DNA from: Lycocorax pyrrhopterus obiensis
Taxonomy: Eukaryota > Chordata > Aves > Passeriformes > Paradisaeidae
Assembly: GCA_014706295.1 (NCBI GenBank)
Contig: JACSVZ010000007.1
Coordinates: 37,245,133-37,309,132 of the forward strand
Direction: 5' to 3'
Length of the DNA: 64,000 nt
Made by a program: the position numbers and the translations under genes. The notes beneath the pieces are model-generated. The model had not been told where the DNA came from. It worked only from the letters and a program-made list of their open reading frames with translations, and did no database searches. Shown here piece by piece: positions 44,901-58,454 of this stretch. Position 1 is the first letter of the stretch, and each line of letters starts with the position of its first letter.

Positions 44901-47900
44901 CAAAATGCAAGGCCTGAATTCCTGCCAAGCAACTACACAGTCCTGCTGTTATTTTAAATCCTAAAACACAAATAAAAGTATTATGCAGGCTTAGATAATG
45001 TTAGATACACCTACCAACATGGAAGCGGGAAATAAGAAAGTCACATCTAGGGTTGGAATGCCAGCTAAATACTAACTTCTCCCAAAAACCTTTTACATTC
45101 ACTGTTAATCCAAAACTTTCATTGCCAGTCTCTTTTTAAATGGAGCACATCTAAATAGCATTAAGCTCCTTTCTTGCACATTTTTAACATATACTGATGT
45201 AATAGGGCATCTATTGTGGCACTTACACCAGTAAATACAATTAAAGTGAATGGAAAACAATTTTAAATTCAGAGTAACGAGAGACATATGAACTAGAACA
45301 GTAAGACAGGAATGCCATTTATTTGCTTTCCCATGTTGTCTGGATCACTCCTATTCTAGAAATACTATGAGGTGTTATTTGTACTGATACCACACTGTGC
45401 ACCGAGGTACTCAATGTGCTCTGTGAACATTATTAGCTCAAGTCACATTTGTGAGGCAGAGGCTAAAGTAGGAGGTAGTGAAAGGCAACTTCCTGTAGCT
45501 CCAACAAAGGTGAAGAGAGGTGAAAGTTTTCTGATGGAAAAAGAGGATCAGAGGTGATTTTTTGCTTTTAGTGAAAGGGGAAAAACCCAGTGGTTTTAAA
45601 CCTCTTTTCGCCCTGTTTTCACTCTTTCTTTGTATCACAGATGGAAAAAGTGGAGCAGAAAATTGCTTTGCCCAAAGCCACACACTGGCAGTAATTGAAC
45701 TAGAAGACAGCATTGGTTTAAACAGAAAATGTGCAATACATTGGTAGTATTTGGGCTATTCTAACTGTTTTTTCTTTCTCTTGTTCACATACACCATTTA
45801 CTTTTCAACTGTATTTGCACAGCACTTCTCGTAACAGAATCTTGGGGGGATTCCCAAACTGTGAGTCACTTTCAAGGAGCTTCAAGAAAATAAGAAGGAA
45901 TAAATAGGAAGTACCAAATTCACCAAGTTCTTGAGAGACTGTCTCAAATTTTGGGTGCTGTTTTCCCAAGAAAAAGATTAAGGAGGGAGCTCTGCTTTCT
46001 GTTCTTGTCCAGCAATTGCGACTCTGATGTCTAGAATAAAGCAGCTGGTGGATCTCCCAGACAATCCAGTCCTGTCCCACTGTGCTGTGCAATACATTAA
46101 ATAGAGTGACGATCATTGTTTTGTTCAATGCGTGGTCTTAAGGACCAAGACACTGAAAACAAAAATAGATAGCCATTTATTAGATGAGAATTGAGATGCA
46201 AAGAAGTCAAGAAATGAAGTCAGTCACAACAGAGGTTGGTGGCAGACCTCAGGTAATGCCTGTGCATTTATGGAGACCATTCTAGCCCTCTGTGGCATAC
46301 TGCTACTCCAGCTTCAAAAGAGAAACAATGTGTTTGAAGGACTCCATATAGAAGACAGTAATAGAAACTAAAAGCAAAAAATAATGGAAGCTTAAAAGAT
46401 TCATCCCTCCTTCTCCAAAGAAGCTGTTTTTATACCAGAGGTGAGGTTGAGGTTCAGCAGATCATACTTTCAAATCCAAGTAGATGTGGAATTTTGCTCT
46501 CAAAGAGGAGCTAAAGAGCACTCGTTGCATTGAGTCACAATGAAGAACTTTTGTGGAGCTTTTGTGGTAAATGAGATCAGACATCACAGACGCACTAAAA
46601 GACCTGGTGAAAAGCACCACAAAGGCTGGCTAATATCCAGCAGCCCATCAAGTGGCTGCCATTTCAACATGGGGAAGCAACTGTCTGCAGAAACTGTTAC
46701 GGGCAAATCTTGTCATGGGCAAAAAGAAATCCACCCTATGTTTAGAGTTACACCAAATTTATTTTAATTGCAACCTTAGCAATTTAATCAAAGAATTATT
46801 ATCAGTCCAAATCTAATTATTGCAGAAAAACAAAGGAAATAAAAATAAAGAAACTGTATAGAAAGTCTCAATAGTACTACAGCAAAAATTGTTATGCAAG
46901 CACTATTTAGTACCTACCCTTACCCCTTTTCCTGCTGTCATGAGTGCCCTTTCACGTCCTTGTGGCTTCCACCAGGTAGAGGAAGCACAGCGGATCATCA
47001 GCATCTGGAGTCCTGTGCCTGCAGGAGTACGATGTTGGTGTTTATGATTTCTTCTTCTTTCTCTCCTTTTTTTGGAAATAGCTCTCACTTGGGGCTCTTC
47101 TTGTACATTTTCTAATAAAGTTTTACTCTTTGCTTTTTCTTCACTGGCTTGCAACTATGTATTTTTCTTTTTGTTCATCTTAAGTGTTTTGATTTTTGTT
47201 TATCTCATATACTCATTCTTTCTTCTCTTTTTTATCCCCAGAATAGTTTTGTCCAGCTCCAGGTTTGTATTTCTTTAACTGACCATTGGCAAGTTGTTTA
47301 TAGCCTTGGGAGTCTCCAGTGCCAGCCTGTGCCCCATCTCTTACTTTACACTACAGTGCCTCTACTTTACGCTGCAGTCAGTGTCTTCACGTTTCAAGGT
47401 TGCTACTGTTTTAATAGGCCTGTATTTCTGTACCCTGTAACACTGTGTTAGTCATATTCTACACAGAATAACTACTAATTATTAATATCTACATAACAAC
47501 TGTGGTTACACATAAAAGTAAAACAAATTTGCCATAGTCTCCTGTCCTTACAAAAAAATTTGTTACAGCCAAATAAAATAAAACCGAAGCTCTGAGAAGC
47601 CTGGAGAAAGTTCCTATGCTAAGCCTCCATGCTGAGCTCTTGTAACTCTTGGGACAGTGCCTGGGGACTGTCACGAGCAGTAGCAATACAGGTGCAAGTA
47701 TTACTGGGCTACATGCTGTTCATTAACTTCCAGTTCTGGATTAATATTTGTAGGTTGTAAATTTGTATGTTGCATACTCTATGTAGCAGCAGAGGTAAAA
47801 ATTTCCAGAAAGGGCATGGGAAGGAAGCAGTAATACTGCTGACTAGAAAAGAGGCTATTGCACCTGAACTCATTAGTGAGTGTTTATGAGCCCAGTTCAT

Positions 47901-50476
47901 AGTCCACACACGCTCAGCTTCAACACGCTGGGTGTGTACGCTGCAAACAAGGTCACAAAAACCTGATTTTGCAATTCCTGTGCGGCAGTAGAATTGGAGA
48001 TATAACAGCATAAGGACAACTTCTGACTTTATAGGTTATTTCAAGGAAGTGGGGAATATTACGCATCTTCTGATAGATATTCTCTAAGTATAGAACAGAA
48101 TAATTATTTGAGTTTTTGTCTAGTCATAGAACAGAAACTATTTAAAGCAGAGTCAGGTCATCTGTTTAAAGCACATATTCATGGTTGAAGGGAATAAGCA
48201 TTTGGATTTGAAAAAGTAATTTTAATCAATTTTTTTTTTCAGTATGGTCCAGCATGTTATTCAGAAATGGCTTCCTTCAGTAAATGGATTGTGAATCAAT
48301 AGTAGATATAAATAAAGCAGTACAAAGGGCACAGCATTCAACAAGCTGCCAATCCCTGGAGCAGAAGATGGCAGTATCAAGATGGATACACAAATAAATC
48401 AGAAATGGGCAGATAATACACAAATATCCACCTTTTTGCAGAAATTTCAGAGTTCCGCCTGGTCCTAAGAACCACTGAAATGTACATTAGTTTTTATGTG
48501 CTTTATATGACAGACCACTGTGAGATGGAGTTTGGTTTGAAGTCTGTTTTTCACTAAACATTTTCAAGCTTACCCCTCTTAGAAATCACAGAGTTCTTTA
48601 AATATAGAGAATGAATTGCCAGGCTGCCAAAGATCTTTCTGGAGACAGGAAATAAATTAAAAACTGCAGACTTAGTATTATACTTCAAAGGATCAATTCT
48701 TGAGATATACGAAATACCCACAATTCCTGTAAGGTCTGTGAAAAGTGGGATTACTCAGCACTTTTTAGGATTTGACCTCCAACAGAAAGAGGAATTAAAA
48801 TGTTTTTTCAAGCACACAGATCATAATGAATTTGTATTAGTCATTTGCATCAGGACAATATTATTTAAATGTCTCTAGTAGGAACTTTGAACATGACTCA
48901 TATTGTGTCTATCATAACTGTTAATTATTAATGAATAAATATGTCATTTGGGTCCTAATAGCTAGTATTTCCAGGCCATTTGTGTAAATGGTTGTTTTCA
49001 ACTGTGAGAATGTCAGTTGCCAGGAATTCAATATCTTTATTTATTTCATAATTATTAACCATATATTATGCTAACCTGAAAAAAATCTCATTATTCTCGT
49101 ATCAAAATTATAAGCTTTGTATCTGTTAAAAAAAAGTGATTCTCATGGCATAGTTTGAGCCTGAAGATTACACTTTCAATGTTTTTTACAAAATAAAGAT
49201 AAGGACAGAGTATTTGTAACTACTGGCCTACAATTTAGGATTGTGCAAGCGGCCATCCTCACTAACCATAAGGCTTTACACATCTTCCAGAATAATTTCT
49301 TATTCAAATGGCAAATCTGGATAATTGCTGCAAACCATATAAATGTCTGATTTCACTTTGAACCCTTCTAAACCATAATGCTGCATTAAAAAGAGAAACT
49401 TGATTCACAGGATGAACACATTTGAATCAGTTTTGAATTTGCCACATTTTAATATAGCTGTTCTGTTCTTACTGCCTTTCAAGACAGAATTTCCCATTAT
49501 ATCTTCATAACACCATCTGTTAGTAATGTTTATAACAGAACTGCATAGGGGGTCAGCTGGGAAGGGGGCCCCAAATGTACCAACAATGTCTATAAAAGAA
49601 AAGCTAGTCTCTGCCTAGAAGCTTCAATGAGCAAAAAGCTGGAAAGAAGCAATAGGGGCAGAGGGAACAATGAGATGGCAGCATACATTGTACCATCTTT
49701 ATTTTTGTTTTAATTTGAATGTTTCTGTTCTTTTCCTGAGGCTCTGTTACGAAAGAATTGAGTAGACAGCAAGACCACAGTAAAAAGGACACAGACCAAG
49801 CTATAGCAGGCAGCCTATCAAAACACATCAGAGATTTCAGAATGCAAACTTCAAGCAAGCAATTCAGTGATACTGCTGGTTTCTAGATATGCCTCACTTA
49901 TTCTTCCCTGCACAGCCCATGATCAATCCTGTACTAGCTTAAGTCTCCCACCCTTACACACTCTGGTTGAGGGGGATGGACTTTCTTATTTAGTACCTAC
50001 TCTCTAAGAGGCTAAAAATTCAGTGAATTTGTTTCCAATATATTAGTTAGTTATAAAGTATTGTCATTTTATAGATAGAAAACATAAAGGCAAAAATTGA
50101 CGTAAGTACATCTAAAGTATTCTTTTTTGTCTACAAACCACTAAACCACTTCTTCAAGCTATACATGTAATACTTCTTTCATTATTTTTTAGTAAAAAAT
50201 GATTGCATTATCCCATTTTTATAGATAAACATTTTGAATTATTGGATCAATATTAACAATTATTTTGAGCACACTTCAGACGCATACGAACAAAAACCAC
50301 ATACTCATTATAGCAAGGCAGTCCCAGGAATCCTTCTATTCACTGGGATTGGCAAAACCAGCACAGATGAGTGAAAGCCTTTTTAAAACTATCTCCCAAG
50401 GCAATCAAGCACTTTAATGCTTAGGAGAAAAAAAAAAAACCAAACAAAATACACCAGTACTGTATTCAGGATACAA
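41911..50476. other. intergenic region between HEATR5A promoter and DTD2 3' end
   Basis: 8.6 kb with no recognisable coding exon on either strand. Apart from a CR1 element at 42.6-42.9 kb it is AT-rich single-copy-looking sequence. Confidence 0.7.
42593..42922 (-). mobile_element. CR1 LINE 3' end, truncated
   Basis: Reading on the plus strand it starts CAGAATCTCAGAATCGTTAA (reverse complement of the CR1 ATTCT-type tail) and goes on through GAAAAGACCTCTAAGACTA, CATTCCAATGTTTAATGACC, GATTCTTCCTGGTGTCCAAC and CAGGTAGTTGTAGAGAG. This is the standard 5'-truncated avian CR1, oriented on the minus strand. Confidence 0.93.
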
Positions 50477-50482
50477 TTTATT
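50477..50482 (-). terminator. DTD2: polyadenylation signal AATAAA just after DTD2 stop
   Basis: AATAAA begins three bases after the stop codon, and the next 50 bases on the minus strand include a T/GT-rich stretch (GGTGTATTTTGTTTGG and a T12 run) resembling a downstream element. A very short 3' UTR is possible; a more distal site cannot be excluded. Confidence 0.5.
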
Positions 50483-50485
50483 TTT

Positions 50486-50810
50486 TCAAAAGTCAATCAG
50501 ATGAGTGTAAGGTCCATTTGTATCCAGTTTTAACACCTGCCTGTTTCCGTATGTGCCATGCTTGACAAGAACACCGGCTTCCATACATTTGGCATTGGCA
50601 GCCAGTTCTTTTTCACACAAAGTCACAAATTGAGAGTAAAGTTCCAACCCTTTTTCTTTTTCAATGTTTGCATGGTACTGCATCTTTCTTCCCTTTGGTT
50701 TACCACCTAGGGTAGCTTGTGGTATGATGAGTACGTCGCCTGGTAATCAAGAACAGAAACAAACTCGCCGTTTTCATTTTCACTTAATTTAACATTCAAC
50801 AGCGTATTGA
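50486..50810 (-). CDS. DTD2: DTD2 exon 3 (last coding exon; frameshift near 50745)
   Basis: Acceptor TTTGCAG|TCA. The first part encodes [22 protein letters not shown] in frame. After 50747 the conserved text ([47 protein letters not shown]) continues in a frame shifted by one, pointing to a missing base in a T run (AA at 50745-50746 on the plus strand where AAA is expected). Read as given, a TAG appears at 50709-50707. The true stop, TGA, is at 50488-50486. Confidence 0.92.
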
Positions 50811-53800
50811 CTGCAAATAAAAATAAAATAAGAGTTAGTATAGCTGAAGTGAATTAAACAGGACATCATAAACAAGATCCAACAAATAATTTGATGTGTG
50901 ATAAACTACTGAGTAAAAGAAACTGTTTACTAATGAACTGAAACATGGACAATCAATAAATACTTAACCAACTAATACGTCTGAGTATTGTGATGAATGT
51001 GAAGGATATTAATATCATATGTCTAAAGTTCTATTTTTGGGGCAAGTAATTGGCGATCTAAAATCCTAAAGTTGATTCTAGTTGGACACCCCCAAAAGAA
51101 ACCAGGATGCAATTAGTGAGCCTTCCTTAATTGTTTGATACTCAAATAGGCAGCATTTGCCCAACACTCCACATTGTAGGACACACCATCCTCAGTGCAC
51201 TTTGGACAGCGTTTTGCCCTCTCTTTTCATTCTGCTTGCAGTAGTTTGCAGCAGGACCCAGCACTGATGTGAGCTGAAGGCACAGCTCCATGGTTTGGTC
51301 TCAAGTAGAGTAAGTGTCCTTCAGTGCTCCACTTCGAGACATGCAGCTACCAGTTTGTCACTGGAGACAGGAGGTGGGCAGGAAGGTCAGATGCAATTTG
51401 GCTTATAAGCCAGAACATACAAACTTGCAAATGAAATCAATGCATTTACTAACATTAGATTTTCTAATGTTTCTATAAGAAATCAAATCATTACCCCAAT
51501 TCTGTAAAAGCTGGGAGGATACTAGTCATGCCTCCAAACCCATAAATGTTTAATGTTGTTAGAAGCAAAAAGAGCTGAGTTGTGATTCAGGAACCAAAAC
51601 CACACACTTAAACAGATTCAAAATATATTTAGGAAACAATATTCTCTAAGACAGGCACTCAAGGAGGATGGTCCTAGATGAACCTCCTCATAGGAAAGAG
51701 AACTTTTTTTTTCTGGCCTGTTTTAGCTGCCACACAGCTGAAAATGTAACTATTCTCAAGTAACATTCTCATGAAATTCTCACAAGCACAAAATAAAATT
51801 TCCATATCACAGATTTAAATATTTAGCATCACAGAAGGACTGTGCCCTCCAAGAGCCAGAGAGAACCCCCCAGGAGCTGCTCTTAGCATTTTCAATAGCA
51901 CCTGTACTTGTGCACTGCTGGTCCCAGCCAGTAGCCTGAAATAGACTATTGTTACACAACACTTAGCCAAATCACTACTATCAGCCAGCCACAGAAAAGG
52001 GGCACTTTTATCTGGAATATGTGGCATCACAGAATTTCCCAGGGGATCCAGTGCAACTGATGGAGGAAAGAAGGGAGAAAAAAATGACATAAAAGTAAAA
52101 AAAACCCACCCAAAACAGAAAAAAACAAACACCACCACCCCCCCCCAAAAAAAAAAAAATCAAGCCAAAACAGCACTAGAGGAAGACAGAAATCGCTACT
52201 GTTTGACCTTATCCACAGCATCTTCTCTGCTTCAATATAAATGTTAAAGTGCATGTGGAGAAGAAGACAAGAACTGCAGACGTTGCTGTTGCCACTTCTG
52301 AACCAGAAAACTGCACATGCTAACAGTGTATGTAAGTACCAATGAAGTGAGAAGGGAAAGACACTGTTTCATTATCCACACAACTCCCTCTACTGGCTAT
52401 AATTTTAAATATCCTGCACATACAGTGAGATCAGTGTTAAAATACGTATCAAACCAAGCCATGAACTATCTGAAATTCAGTTCTGTCCTGGACTGAACCT
52501 GTTGCCCGACACACGTAATATGTTAAACAGCAGGTGCAGCATTTTCTCCTTTGCTAGAATGTTATCAGGGGATTTGGTTTTCTAGGTTGGTCATGAACAG
52601 AGAAAGAAGCATGGACAACTGTCAAAAGAAACAAGACAGACCAAACTGTTCTTTCAGCCAGGTGATTGATTTAGAATGATGCCATCTCATGGCTTTCCAA
52701 ATGGTTGATGCCTTCTCTGCCTCAACTGCTTTTCTTCCTTTTCAAACAACACAGTAATTTATATGGATTATAACATACCAATTTTTGGGACAAGATCCTC
52801 ATCAGCACCTTTGAAGAAGCATATGTAGATAACAAGCCCTCTCTGGATCTACAAAAGATTACAGAAAACGATGTCAATGTTTCTCATTATCTACTATGCA
52901 TGCTTATCATTAAAACTGGTATCAAAAATGACAAAACCACATAACAGACAAAGGTTCAAAGAGTAGTTTTAGTTACTTAGTATAGCTTCAGACACTAAGT
53001 TTACACACCACACCATGGAAGCTTGTAAGATATACTGATTATCTGCACAATGTTTCTACATACAATTAAGACAATTTATTAGCTCCATGTGAAGCCAAAT
53101 TTAGTTGGAATGTAGAGTGTACAATATTAACATAGATGAGGTGACAAGATGAAATTAGCATACTTAAATCCAGTATAAGAAACAATTTAAGCTTTTTTCC
53201 TATCAAATGTACAGCTAAAATAATTTTCAGTGTGAATTATATTTCCAGTTATGAAACATGACAAACACCACAGGACTTGTCAAAGAACTGAATTTTATTT
53301 TGACGTTGAAAGTAATCTAGTACAATTTAATTCTGAAAAAAATCACAGAGTCTGTTAATTACATATTTAAATATGATGACCAACAACTGTGAAGTTGTTC
53401 AGAATATTATAAAGTTGTTCAAAATACTATTTATCAGCTTGGGTAAAATCTAACTGGCAAAACGGAACCTTTCACCTGACTGGTGTAGACTAAAGGATAT
53501 GCCACTTCTTTAGCATTCAGAGAGACTACCTGTAAGAACTATGCATTTGAGGGAAGAATTAGGTCTATACTGAGGACAAAGCACAAGAAAACTTTTGTGT
53601 AGCTTTTTTGCTCACTTGGCTAGTCCGTGAGGAATGCATGTGCAACAACCCATGCTTTACTAAGCCAAACTGATAGGCTCTGCAGGCAGCAGCAACTACA
53701 TCTCATGCACAAGTATACCTGAATGGCTTAACTTCTTTGGGAAAACCCCAGAGTGTCCACAGGCAGACAGTATATAAAGAAACCTCCCCCTCTGCTTTGT

Positions 53801-56800
53801 CAAGAAAAAGTATCTTTTAAATTTTGTTGGAGGAAACAAATGTCAACTTGTGAAATACCACGGAAGAGATGTTAAATAGATAGGGACAGAAGGAGTTATT
53901 AATATCAATGTTATCAAAGCAAAAGGATAGAAAATGTGAATAATTTCTAAAAAATACTTTAAAAAATTTCCTCTATTTTTTCCCCTTTTCTTTAAATTAT
54001 AAAGGTTTCTGGTGAAGAAATCTTAGCTATACACATGAGATTTTGTCCCTTTGTTATTGCAGAGATTATACAAAATGCTCAAGGCTGAGAAAAACTATGC
54101 CTTCTCAACTATTTTCCTAGTGACTAACTTCTGAAAAAAGAGAATGCTCTTTGTAGCCAAAATGTCACATGCTGAGAACTTTCAAAAGCTTTAAATGGCT
54201 CCTTTCAAAACTCATTTTGACCAGTGCAGAATATTATACAGATTCCCAAATTACTACGACGTTTCATAAACACTGTAAGAAATTTGATGGCTGGAACCTT
54301 AAATGACATTTCAAATCATCTGTTCAAAAAGGGAGAGAAATGTAGACTGTCAAACATTAGATATCCATACATGTTTAGCTAAATATTCATTCCAGAAACA
54401 GACGGGTGTCAGGATATTAATAGGTAACAACAATGCACAAATAGCTACTAATAAAAATATTTTTGATAAAATAGGCCAAATGCATTTGGTCTAGGTATTG
54501 GTCTAACCCCAGCATTAGAAATAAGTGACTCTGTGATACAGCACACATCACAGAAAATAATTTTAATTCTGAGACTTGTGACTGTCTTTTTTTTTGCACA
54601 GTCTCACAGCAGTAATGATATTCTCCTAGCAGCTCATTTAAAGACACAAAAAAATAAGTAAAGTGACCCTTGCAAGTCCTAAGGCCAGACTGATAAAGAT
54701 TAAGAAAAATAATTCATGATTTTTCCAGCCTCTGTCCTTATTTGATGTCTGTTTTTGAATAAGCTATTTATCACAAGATGAGACATGCATATTGAAGAAA
54801 ATTAGAGCGACAGAAGGTTAAATGAGAAAACAATTAATTCAGAGACAAGTTAAAGCTGATAGAGGATGCTTCTATTTATACTGCATGTTTATGGTCTTCT
54901 AGAACATTTTACAACCATGATGTAGTTGAAAACTATGCAACTATTTTTAAGCTGAAATTTACAGTTTCAACTATGACTGAAAAGTATGGTCCAACACGTG
55001 CAGCCATGTTTCAACTCCTTGTTAAGTCTTACTTTGTTCTTTAGTTTTCTTAATTGACTAGAAGATGTAAAATTGAATGCAATTACAAGACCAAATTTAA
55101 TAAAAACATATGTCAATCTGACTTTATATCAGTGTTCCAGGTGTCCTAAGACTTGTGCTCATTGTCAATGTAATGTGTAAACCTTTTGAACCAAAGCAAA
55201 ACCATCACCATTGCTGCAGGTCCTCTGTAACCTATCAAAGTCTAGTTGACTACTCCTCAGATCTGTATTTAATGCACAAAAATCTGAGCAAAATAACACA
55301 AATAAGAAGATCAAAAATTCAACATGCTGATGTGCAAACAGCCACTGCAAGGAACCTACATCGTGACAGGCAGGCAGTTGGACTGGAAAGCTGTACTCTA
55401 TGTGGATCTACTGTTAGCAGTAAAATGCCGACATAAATAAACCAGCAAAGCAAGATACTGTGCAACACTGGCATTTATTATACAACTGTCCTAAGTAATC
55501 ATCAGATCAGGCAACCTGCATCATGAACGGCTGAGGTACCCAGCCCTAAAGCCATATAGACAGCCTTAGCAACGCTGTCTCCCAACGCTGCTTTTTAGCT
55601 CTTTTGCAGGGAAAAAGGAGAAACTGACTCCTTCCTCACCCTCCTCACTAAATACATGCATCTGTATTTTTTACGATTTCATTAGCAAAACTGAAATATA
55701 TTCTGCAACATATTATCTCAAGTCTACCTTTTACTATTTTTTCCCTAGGAAATTGGAATGGGTAATAAAACCAGAGATACTTTGTAATTCTTAGAAAGTC
55801 AGTTTGTGAAACTAACTTACATAAATTATTCTGTGACATTTCCATTTCAAGTTCAGATTTACTACCCTCTGGGAAGATTTCTTCATATTTTTTATATTCA
55901 GTGCAGCAAAGAGAGATTACATCATCTGCCACAGGTCACAGAGCAAGTCTGTGCCTGGTACTCTGCACCTCTTTTTGCCGTAGTAACCAGAAAACAAGTC
56001 AAGGGAAATAAGGAAAAGACCAGTTCTCCTTGCATAAAGTGTAGGCACTTATACTTCTTAGCTGAATATTCATTTCATGTTTCTTTTTTCCACAGTTACG
56101 AAATACACCAAATCTCACCTTATTTCACCCCTACCTTTAGAAGAATAATTCCTTTTATTTCTTCATATTTTGCTGTATACGTAAACCTTTTATGCAGGGT
56201 ATATAACCAAAATTCTCCATAAACAAGACATCCTATGCCCAATAACCCTCAACAGGCCAAGAAACTCAATCATGAAAACACAATGAAGGCAGAGATTAAT
56301 GTATAAATATAAAGTACACTCCTAACCTTTTTGCAGATAAAGAACATCTGCTCTGAAGTTCCTAAAGTACCTACAGGGGTCTCTTGCAGCTCAGAAGCTA
56401 TTCAAAGCCACCTACATAATATGCCATTTATAGTATTCTAGAAATGTCTCAAGGTGAGGACCTACTTTTAAGCAGTCATAAAACATCAGGAACACACTGG
56501 TTGATGTAAATAATAGTTGATGAGGTCTGTATTTTTTATTTTTGTGTTTCTGCGTTGACATGCATATATAGGGAGTAAAATTACCCTACTAGAAAATGTC
56601 AGCAGCAAAATTTCCTTCCAATGACCTCTAAAGTAGTTATACTAGAGAAAATATGTACTTCCCATAGGCTTTTTTTTCTGCATGGTGACTAGTTCTTGTT
56701 AAAACAGACTTCTCTTTAAAAGCCCCAGGTACCTGTGAAAGATTCCTAAGTACCCATGACAAATATTAGTAAGGTTCATGTCTGAAAAATACCTGCTGGA

Positions 56801-58416
56801 GACCACCCAAATCTCTTTCATATTTCTTTAGTGCTATCTATTACCTTCCTAGTGATTTTGCTTAGTATGTTAAAAGCAAATTAGAGAGATAAACTGCATA
56901 ACCTCCTTGTAGCAAAGTTATTCAAATCTCTCAATCACAACATGTACCTTTGAAGATAGTTTAAAAGAAAGACAGCAAATTACATTTCTGCTTTTCTTTA
57001 CTAGATCTACAATTACTCCTGTGATTAGCAAGCTAGAAATAGGTTATTTCTCCCATAGTTAATGTATGCTGGGCTAAGCAAATTTTATTATAATTAACCT
57101 TACACTGAGAGGCTAATAATGCAAAACACACAAACGCACTGAAACACAGTATCTGTGAGATGACACCTATTTCCTCCCAGTAAAACATTCTGGCTTCCCA
57201 GACCGTGCTGCCAAAACTAGATCTGCTAGATCCACCTGCCCCTTTTGAACAGGGAGAGAGATGTTTTAAGGATAATGTGAAATGCAAATACTGAACTCTC
57301 TTCAGATGTGTTGAATGAATGCATAAACCCTTTAAACATGCTAGAATTTTTACTTTTTAAAATTTATGCAAGTGACTGTATTAAGCCTCTTCTGTTGTAA
57401 TAGTCTTTAAAAAGGACAAAAGATAAAACCAAAAAAACCCCATGGGCTAAATAGTTGATAACGGCAGAAATGAGCTATTCTAGCGTAGGTAACTCACAAG
57501 CAGTGACAGCTACAGCAGGGCAGTGCATTCCAAAGGGCAGCCTTCATGCTTTGGTAAAGAGCCCTGGGCTTGATGCACAGCACATCGACCAGAGTCTGCA
57601 GACCTACCTACCTCTCCCAGCAGAAGACTGTGGGAGGAAAAGGGGGAAAACACAACGTTTTCCTCAACCTGTGTGGTGGTCTACACGCTAAATTTCGTTT
57701 TTAGTTAGTGCCCTGGAAAAAAACAAACAAACAAACAAGATCAGAACTACTGCTGCCATAGTCCCATTGCCCTACCTGGCCTTTCTTCTCCAAGTTAACA
57801 CTATCACACAACAAACAAAGCCGACAGCTGAGCCCACCAGCCAAGGCTGTAGTGTCTCTGTGAAAGCATGTTTAAGAAAAGAAGGAACAACACAGTTAGA
57901 AGGGAAGTGTTTCGTCGTGGAGCAGTCATGCTCCTGAAGGGACTACTGCCTGTGGAGGACTCTGTGGAGCACAGGGAGAGAGAGCAGCAGAGAGAAAACG
58001 CTGCGCGCCGACCCCGGCCTCCTGCTGCTTGTCCCTTTGCCGAAGGGACTGACCGTAACCTTTGGTGATAACCAGGGGGCGAGGAGAGGGCTCTGGAGTG
58101 GAAACGAGAGACGAGGTTGGAAAAGTGCCCGAAGCGCAGCGCAGCCTGGAAAAGGAGGAGAGAGTGCTCCCCTCAAACGCCGAAATGCCCACCCTCTCCC
58201 CGCGGGCGCACGCGCGCAGGGGCCAGAGCGCTTTGCCGCTGCCCGCCCCGAGCGGCGCCGCTCCGCGGGGAGAAGGGGCCATGCCGAGGGTGGGGGGCGG
58301 CCCGCTGCCCACGTTACCTCCACCCACTGGGCCTCGGAGCCGCGCTCGGGCGGCCGCACCTGCAGCCGGGCGGAGACACTCTGCTGCAGCACGGCCCGGG
58401 CCCGCGTCGCCGCCAT
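50486..58416 (-). CDS. DTD2: D-aminoacyl-tRNA deacylase 2 / animalia-specific tRNA deacylase, with apparent frameshift
   Basis: Three coding exons on the minus strand. DTD2 (ATD) is a cytosolic DTD-fold hydrolase that clears L-alanine mischarged onto tRNA-Thr(G4.U69), a chordate relaxation of the D-amino-acid proofreading enzyme DTD. The signature PQATLGG replaces the SQxxQ-type motif of DTD, and NGPYTH carries the Gly-Pro that forms the relaxed Gly-trans-Pro site; the protein ends HLIDF. The exons sum to 494 bases, one short of 495, and exon 3 reads GAT TAC CAG where the family pattern D-L-P-G requires an additional base. With that base the product would be 164 residues (human about 168); as given, translation stops after about 90. 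The ATG lies in a strong Kozak context inside a CpG island. Confidence 0.9.
50811..52778. other. DTD2 intron 2
   Basis: 2.0 kb intron. A C- and A-rich low-complexity patch at about 52098-52159 (C run followed by A13) is the only clear structure. Confidence 0.85.
52098..52159. repeat. A/C low-complexity tract
   Basis: A runs, CACCACCACC, a run of Cs and A13 in succession. Confidence 0.85.
52779..52848 (-). CDS. DTD2: DTD2 exon 2 (residues 34-56)
   Basis: A 70-base exon with acceptor TTTTGTAG|ATC and donor ATTG|GTATGT. It encodes [20 protein letters not shown] and PKI, the core beta-strand and KGAD loop of the DTD fold. Confidence 0.94.
52849..58317. other. DTD2 intron 1
   Basis: 5.5 kb of AT-rich intron with an (AAAC)n run at about 57717-57738 and rising GC towards the CpG island after 57.9 kb. 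No recognisable exon or transposon. Confidence 0.8.
57717..57738. repeat. (AAAC)n microsatellite
   Basis: About five AAAC units in DTD2 intron 1. Confidence 0.85.
58318..58416 (-). CDS. DTD2: DTD2 exon 1 (residues 1-33)
   Basis: ATG at 58416-58414 in context CCCGCCATGG. It encodes [20 protein letters not shown] and ends EAQWVE|GTAACG in phase 0. The helical LLQQ...ARLQ start is typical of ATD. The N-terminus is the least conserved part of the protein. Confidence 0.92.
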
Positions 58417-58454
58417 GGCGGGCCCGCAGCGCTGGGGGCGGGGCCGGGTCACGC

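Noticed and set aside
46903..47154. 83-residue minus-strand frame with a basic KKRRERRR stretch
   Set aside because: Its lysine/arginine content comes from a plus-strand TTCTTCTTTCTCTCC tract; no homologue recognised and no splice structure.
50736..50765. A possible splice acceptor (TTGATTACCAG) at the DTD2 frameshift that might remove the problem
   Set aside because: The only upstream GT that could pair with it would give an intron of about 25 bases, far below the vertebrate minimum, and would not restore the conserved frame.
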